DNA from: an uncultured Clostridia bacterium
GTDB taxonomy: Bacteria; Bacillota; Clostridia; TANB77; CAG-508
DNA length: 35,653 nucleotides
Direction: 5' to 3'
Assembly: GCA_944387435.1 (NCBI GenBank)
Contig: CALXEW010000018.1
Location: 1-35,653 of the forward strand
A program made the position numbers and the translations under genes. The notes under the pieces were generated by a model. It was given only the letters and a program-made list of their open reading frames with translations. It ran no database searches and was not told the DNA's origin. Shown here piece by piece: positions 31,646 to 35,653 of the stretch. Positions within the stretch are counted from its first letter, which is position 1; every line of letters begins with the position of its first letter.

Positions 31646-32429
31646 GAATGTTATATTAGAAGTAATTTGTGAAATCAAAGAATTTGAAGAATTGGTTTAT
31701 GGTAGGTTTTCTCAATTTGAAAAAATCGACTCAATAGAACAAGAAAATTATTTAAAAATAAGTAAAGATAAGATAGAAATAAATATTAACAATCAAAAGA
31801 AAGAACTAAATGGAGTAGTTCTACAAACAGATTTATATACTGTTATAAACAATGTTTTGTCTTATATAATAGATGATGAAAATAATATATATATGCATTC
31901 AGTAGTAGTAAGCAATAAAAATAAAGGATTACTAATACTAGGAAATTTTGGACAAGGAAAAACAACATTAGCAAATGAGTTTGTGAAAAATGATTTTAAA
32001 ATAAATTCTACTGATCAAACATGGTTGAGAATAGAGAATAACACCTTTGAGCAAGTATTAGGTTCTAGATTTTATATTGAAGAAGGTAAGATAAAATATA
32101 TTAGCAAGAGTGATTCTGTTAAGAAAGTAAATATTGATGAGATTATAAGAATAGTTGGGCTATGTGACAATGGCGTCTTGACAATAAATAAGCCCAAAAA
32201 TATCTTTAGTAAGGTGAAGCAGATTTCAGATTATGCTACTTGGAGTAGTAATAGTGTATTATTCACAGATGATATTGAATTATATAATATTAATGAAAAT
32301 ATTAAGCCCTTTTTAATGAAATTAGAAGAAATACCTTTATATAATGTACGTGGAGATAAAAAGGCTGTTGTAAAAAACGTATATGAAAGAGGAAAAAATG
32401 AAAGATATAATAGTAGTGGGATTAAGTAA
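31629..32429 (+). CDS. HPr-kinase-like P-loop protein, second copy
   Basis: The 266-residue protein has Walker A GNFGQGKT (about 105-112). It is preceded by YMHSVVVSNKNKGLLIL, which aligns with PIHAAVVSKDNKGYVFF of the protein at 27606; the two are homologous. STDQTWLRIE after the P-loop matches the other copy's SSDIGLVK. It is shorter because it lacks the Trp-rich C-terminal part. GAGGTG precedes the ATG. Its stop lies inside the next gene. A pair of such kinases in one cluster suggests two phosphorylation steps or a heteromer (inference). Confidence 0.7.
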   Translation: MIYKIKNVILEVICEIKEFEELVYGRFSQFEKIDSIEQENYLKISKDKIEININNQKKELNGVVLQTDLYTVINNVLSYIIDDENNIYMHSVVVSNKNKGLLILGNFGQGKTTLANEFVKNDFKINSTDQTWLRIENNTFEQVLGSRFYIEEGKIKYISKSDSVKKVNIDEIIRIVGLCDNGVLTINKPKNIFSKVKQISDYATWSSNSVLFTDDIELYNINENIKPFLMKLEEIPLYNVRGDKKAVVKNVYERGKNERYNSSGIK

Positions 32430-33369
32430 AGCAGGGAGCCTACATATCAATGCCTATAATAAAATGAAAAATATAGGTAATATATATTATGTAGATATAA
32501 GTGGAATAATAAAAAATAAAAATATAAAAAAGCAAAAAGTTTATACAAGTATTGAAGATGCTTGTATAACAAATAATCTAGAAAGTAATAATGTTATTGT
32601 AGATATATGCGTACCAAAAGAGGAATTTTGGAATATTATTAATCAATGCATTAGGCAAAATATTAAGAACGTTATTGTTGAGAAACCATTTATTGCATCA
32701 AAAGAATTTTTTAATGTAAATCATGAATTAAATATAATTATGATGCAAAATTATTTATATTCAGAGATTACAAAAGACATTATAAAATTTATTAAAAAGG
32801 AAAATTGTAGTATAAAAGCTATTTGTACAGATTTTTCAAAAAATAGAATAAAAGATAGTATGAATAATAGAGGCTTCTTAAAAAAAGTTACACAAAATTT
32901 TGAAATAGAGATACCACATCAAATTTATTTAGCAGATTACATTATTAATTCTAACAAAAAAATAAATATATTATATAAAGAACAAAAAGATTTTGAGGTA
33001 AATGGATTAGTATTAAAAAAACATGGATATGGTAAGATTATAATGAATCAAGATAATGTACTTATTATACATGAAAGTGACTTGATGACAGATAATAAAA
33101 GGAAAGAGATAAATATAATTTGTGATAATGATTTATCTATTAATGCTAAGTATTTATTATATGATAACGATATGAATATAAGGCAAAAAGGAAAGTTAGT
33201 TATAAAAAACAACGATAGTATAATAATTGAAAAAGAATACTCAATTGATGATAATATGTATAATTGTTTAAATGAATATTATAGATATTTTAATGATAAC
33301 CTAAAAAATTATAAATATATAAATAGAATTTTAAGATTTTCAAAAGTATTTAAAGAAATAATAGAGTAA
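32398..33369 (+). CDS. Gfo/Idh/MocA-type oxidoreductase
   Basis: The protein has 323 residues from the ATG at 32398, chosen for AGAGG upstream and a typical start KDIIVVGLSKAGSLHINAY; an ATG at 32383 is also in frame. The Rossmann glycine pattern is GLSKAGSLH, and the family's VEKPF is at about 95-99. These enzymes oxidise or reduce sugars and cyclitols with NAD(P). The C-terminal half is very Lys/Asn/Ile rich. It overlaps the previous gene by 32 bases. Confidence 0.75.
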   Translation: MKDIIVVGLSKAGSLHINAYNKMKNIGNIYYVDISGIIKNKNIKKQKVYTSIEDACITNNLESNNVIVDICVPKEEFWNIINQCIRQNIKNVIVEKPFIASKEFFNVNHELNIIMMQNYLYSEITKDIIKFIKKENCSIKAICTDFSKNRIKDSMNNRGFLKKVTQNFEIEIPHQIYLADYIINSNKKINILYKEQKDFEVNGLVLKKHGYGKIIMNQDNVLIIHESDLMTDNKRKEINIICDNDLSINAKYLLYDNDMNIRQKGKLVIKNNDSIIIEKEYSIDDNMYNCLNEYYRYFNDNLKNYKYINRILRFSKVFKEIIE

Positions 33370-33389
33370 TTAATGAAAAGAGTGAAATA

Positions 33390-34693
33390 ATGAATATAGT
33401 AGTGATTGGATTGGGATATGTAGGTTTGGTTACAGCGGTGTGCTTAGCTGATAAAGGTAATAATGTTGTTGGAACTGATATATATAGAAAAAAATAAAAA
33501 TGCTAAAGAACGATGAGGTACCTTTTTATGAACCTATGTTAGAAAAAATGATTAAAAAAAATAAAAAAAGATTAAATTATGATTTTCTAAGTAGTAAGTT
33601 ATATAATGATGTTGATGTTTTTTTTATAGCTGTAGGAACACCTGAAAAAAATGATGGATCAGCTGATTTGAAATATGTATATGAAGCCGTTGATGGAATA
33701 ATTAAAAATATTACAAAGAATACAACTATTGTAATAAAATCAACGGTTCCTGTTGGCACTAATAATAAAATAAAAGAATATATAAGAGATAATTTGAAAA
33801 AATTTATAATTAATGTAGTTTCTAATCCAGAATTTTTATCACAAGGAACAGCAGTACAAGATGAAATAAATCCTCAAAGAATAATAATTGGTACCGATTC
33901 TAAACAAGCGATAAAAACAATTAAAGATATATATAAACATAAGGATGAAAAATATGTGTTAACAGATTCTAATACTGCAGAATTAATTAAATATGCATCA
34001 AATAGCTTTTTAGCATTAAAAATATCATATATAAATGAAGTTTCTAATCTTTGTGAAAAATTTAATGCTAACATAGAAGATGTTGAAAAAGGAATGAAAA
34101 TGGATAAAAGAATAGGAAAATATTTCTTGAATGCCGGAATTGGTTATGGAGGTTCTTGTTTTCCAAAAGATACAAAAGCATTAGAATTTATGGCAAAAAG
34201 TGTAAACAGTGAAATACAAACAATTACTGCAACAATAAAAGTGAATGAAAAACAAGTTACAAAAATGTTAGATAAAGCTCGAAAATATTATAGTAATTTT
34301 GATGGATTAAATGTTGCTATTTTAGGAATAACTTATAAGCCAAGTACAGATGATATAAGAGATTCCCCTGCTATAATTAACTTAAATAAACTATTAGAAT
34401 ATAAAACAGCAATAAGTGTATACAATCCAATACCTATAAAAAAATTAAAAGAGATATATAAAGATAGAATAAAAATTGTCAATAACATAGCAGAAACACT
34501 AAAAAATGCAGACATATGTTTTATATTTACAGAATGGCAACAGATAAAAGAAATGAATTTAAAGCTATTTGAAAAGAACATGAGAAAACCAATAATTTTG
34601 GATGGAAGAAATTGTTTTGAATTAAATCAAATAAAAGATTATAGAGTTATTTATGAATCGATAGGGCGAAAAACAATTAATAATTTAAATTAA
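33390..34693 (+). pseudogene. ugd: UDP-glucose 6-dehydrogenase-like gene split by one base in a poly-A run
   Basis: An ATG at 33390 opens MNIVVIGLGYVGLVTAVCLA and continues to GTDIYRKK, then a TAA at about 33495. In the next frame MLKNDEVPFYEPML starts at 33500 and continues for 397 residues to 34693. Adding one A to the A7 run at about 33488-33494 would join them as DIYRKKIKMLKNDEVPFYEP, the usual Ugd sequence. All Ugd marks are in the two parts: GLGYVGL, VGTPE, STVPVGT, NPEFLSQGTA, and GYGGSCFPKD with the catalytic Cys. The full protein would convert UDP-glucose to UDP-glucuronate or act on a similar UDP-hexose. A real mutation, slippage-controlled expression or a sequencing error are all possible. 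Confidence 0.85.
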
Positions 34694-34739
34694 ATTGTTA
34701 TGAAGAAATAATAGGCAGATTATTTTATTTGTTATTTTG

Positions 34740-34775
34740 AATTAAAAAAGATAGAGAGTTCTATCTTTTTTAATT
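34740..34775. terminator. Bidirectional terminator between ugd and the XRE gene
   Basis: AATTAAAAAAGATAG (34740-34754) pairs perfectly with CTATCTTTTTTAATT (34761-34775) around AGAGTT. It ends the cluster on the plus strand and overlaps the stop codon of the minus-strand regulator. Confidence 0.85.
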
Positions 34776-35009
34776 ATCTATATTATTTATATCAAATAAA
34801 TCAGAATTATAAAATTCTTTTAAATCTATTTTTAGTGTTCTGCATATTTTATAGATTACATATGAACTAGGATTATCGACTTGATTATTTATTAAAGCTC
34901 TTAAAGTAGAAGGTGGAATATAAGACATTTCTGCTAATTTATTGGCAGTATAGTTATATTTATTACATAATTCTATAATTCTAGTGCTAACAGCTTCTTT
35001 AAATAACAT
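34770..35009 (-). CDS. XRE-family helix-turn-helix regulator
   Basis: The 79-residue protein on the minus strand is almost all HTH_3 domain: NYTANKLAEMSYIPPSTLRA holds the two HTH helices (about 19-38), followed by NPSSYVIYKICRTLKIDLKEF. GGAGGTG precedes the ATG on its strand. It converges on the cluster and is next to the second repeat. It may regulate the cluster or the element; nothing shows which. Confidence 0.85.
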   Translation of the reverse strand: MLFKEAVSTRIIELCNKYNYTANKLAEMSYIPPSTLRALINNQVDNPSSYVIYKICRTLKIDLKEFYNSDLFDINNIDN

Positions 35010-35055
35010 TTATTACACCTCCGTTATTTAAAATTTTAACAAAACAAAGAAAAAA

Positions 35056-35548
35056 GGTCAATTGAAAAAGTAAAATATATTTAAAAAAGTAAATTCTAGT
35101 TACTGATTAAAGGCTATTTATAGATAAAATAAAGGCATTTAATGAGTAAAATTTTCTTTGTTTTTGTGTAAAATGAAGATATATATGGCAAAAAAATAGC
35201 ACAATGAATGAAAAAAATTTAAGCTAATTTAAATGATGTAAGATTAACTTCTATTTGATATTTATGTGCTATAACAATAACAATATTTAATTAGTAAACA
35301 CATTATAACACATTATTTTAGCTTTGTTAAGGCGTTAACCAACTTCCGTGTGATTAAACCAAAAATAATTATAAAATACTCAAAATTGTCAATTACAGAA
35401 ATGGCATAAAGTAGAAAAACAAGGAGAATAGTCAATTTATACATTTCTTTCATTGACAATCAAATTGCATTAAGTCTTACAATATCAATTAAAATATAAC
35501 TAAATATATTTATTTTTATTTGAATAGAATTTACTTTTTCAATTCACT
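35056..35548 (+). repeat. 493-bp non-coding element with inverted ends, copy 2
   Basis: It has the same length, orientation, ends and interior as 24464-24956, with about one substitution seen. It lies 46 bp upstream of the XRE gene's start. The two copies bracket 10.1 kb. The last 105 bases of the window after it hold AT-rich sequence in which nothing was recognised. Confidence 0.88.
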
Positions 35549-35653
35549 AATAAGTTACTTACTATTTTTATGATATCAGTAAAAAAGAGTAAAAATTTTT
35601 CGCAATAAAAATGAACAAAAAACATCGTAAATTTGATAAAATGAAATAAATTT

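Noticed and set aside
24464..35548. A classical composite transposon with insertion sequences at both ends
   Set aside because: Neither 493-bp element has a coding frame for a transposase, and no transposase is inside the block.

Overview
The window looks like chromosome from a very AT-rich, spore-forming member of the Clostridia, probably an uncultured gut-type lineage. Codons are strongly A/T biased, ribosome binding sites are AGGAGG-like, and Rho-independent terminators are common. There is a complete spoIIAA-spoIIAB-sigF operon followed by spoIID and a spoIIQ-like gene, a T-box leader before a valS operon, and a 2,4-diaminopentanoate dehydrogenase-like gene of the kind used in clostridial ornithine fermentation. 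No rRNA, tRNA or CRISPR array was seen.

Layout. (1) 1-4.7 kb is a worn region. It holds the 3' end of an IS200/IS605-type tnpB, a ferritin-like gene apparently cut at its 5' side by that element, a relic of a DUF4143 ATPase, a DUF3592-type membrane protein, an intact class B penicillin-binding protein, and a broken Fic-like gene. The broken gene carries an IS right-end relic, itself split by a 188-bp MITE with a perfect 8-bp target duplication. (2) 4.7-8.4 kb holds an intact DUF4143 ATPase, the diaminopentanoate dehydrogenase-like gene and 6-phosphofructokinase. (3) 8.4-9.66 kb looks empty but is not. It contains a 54-codon membrane-protein gene on the minus strand with its own promoter, leader hairpin and terminator, a convergent strong promoter, an internally deleted pfkA relic, and the second copy of a three-way-junction element whose first copy lies at 4.05 kb. 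(4) 9.66-16.2 kb holds a pilin-like/GLUG-repeat surface protein, a FIST sensor protein, an aldehyde dehydrogenase, a membrane-anchored protein and an iron alcohol dehydrogenase. (5) 16.3-20.2 kb is the T-box, a mutarotase-like gene and valS. (6) 20.2-20.8 kb is a compact cassette with one gene of about 50% GC, unlike everything around it. (7) 20.85-24.46 kb is the sporulation block. (8) 24.46-35.55 kb is a roughly 10-kb cluster bracketed by two almost identical 493-bp non-coding elements with inverted ends.

The bracketed cluster encodes two Nudix hydrolases, an APH-fold kinase, two homologous HPr-kinase-like P-loop proteins, a xylose-isomerase-like TIM barrel, an S-adenosylhomocysteine-hydrolase-like NAD protein lacking the hydrolase's catalytic signature, an MDR-like dehydrogenase remnant or variant, a Gfo/Idh oxidoreductase and a UDP-glucose dehydrogenase-like gene broken by one base in a poly-A run. 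An XRE regulator faces the cluster from its far end. No described pathway with this gene set comes to mind, so it is the best candidate here for an undescribed biosynthetic or modification system. The covarying three-way-junction element is the best candidate for an undescribed nucleic-acid element.
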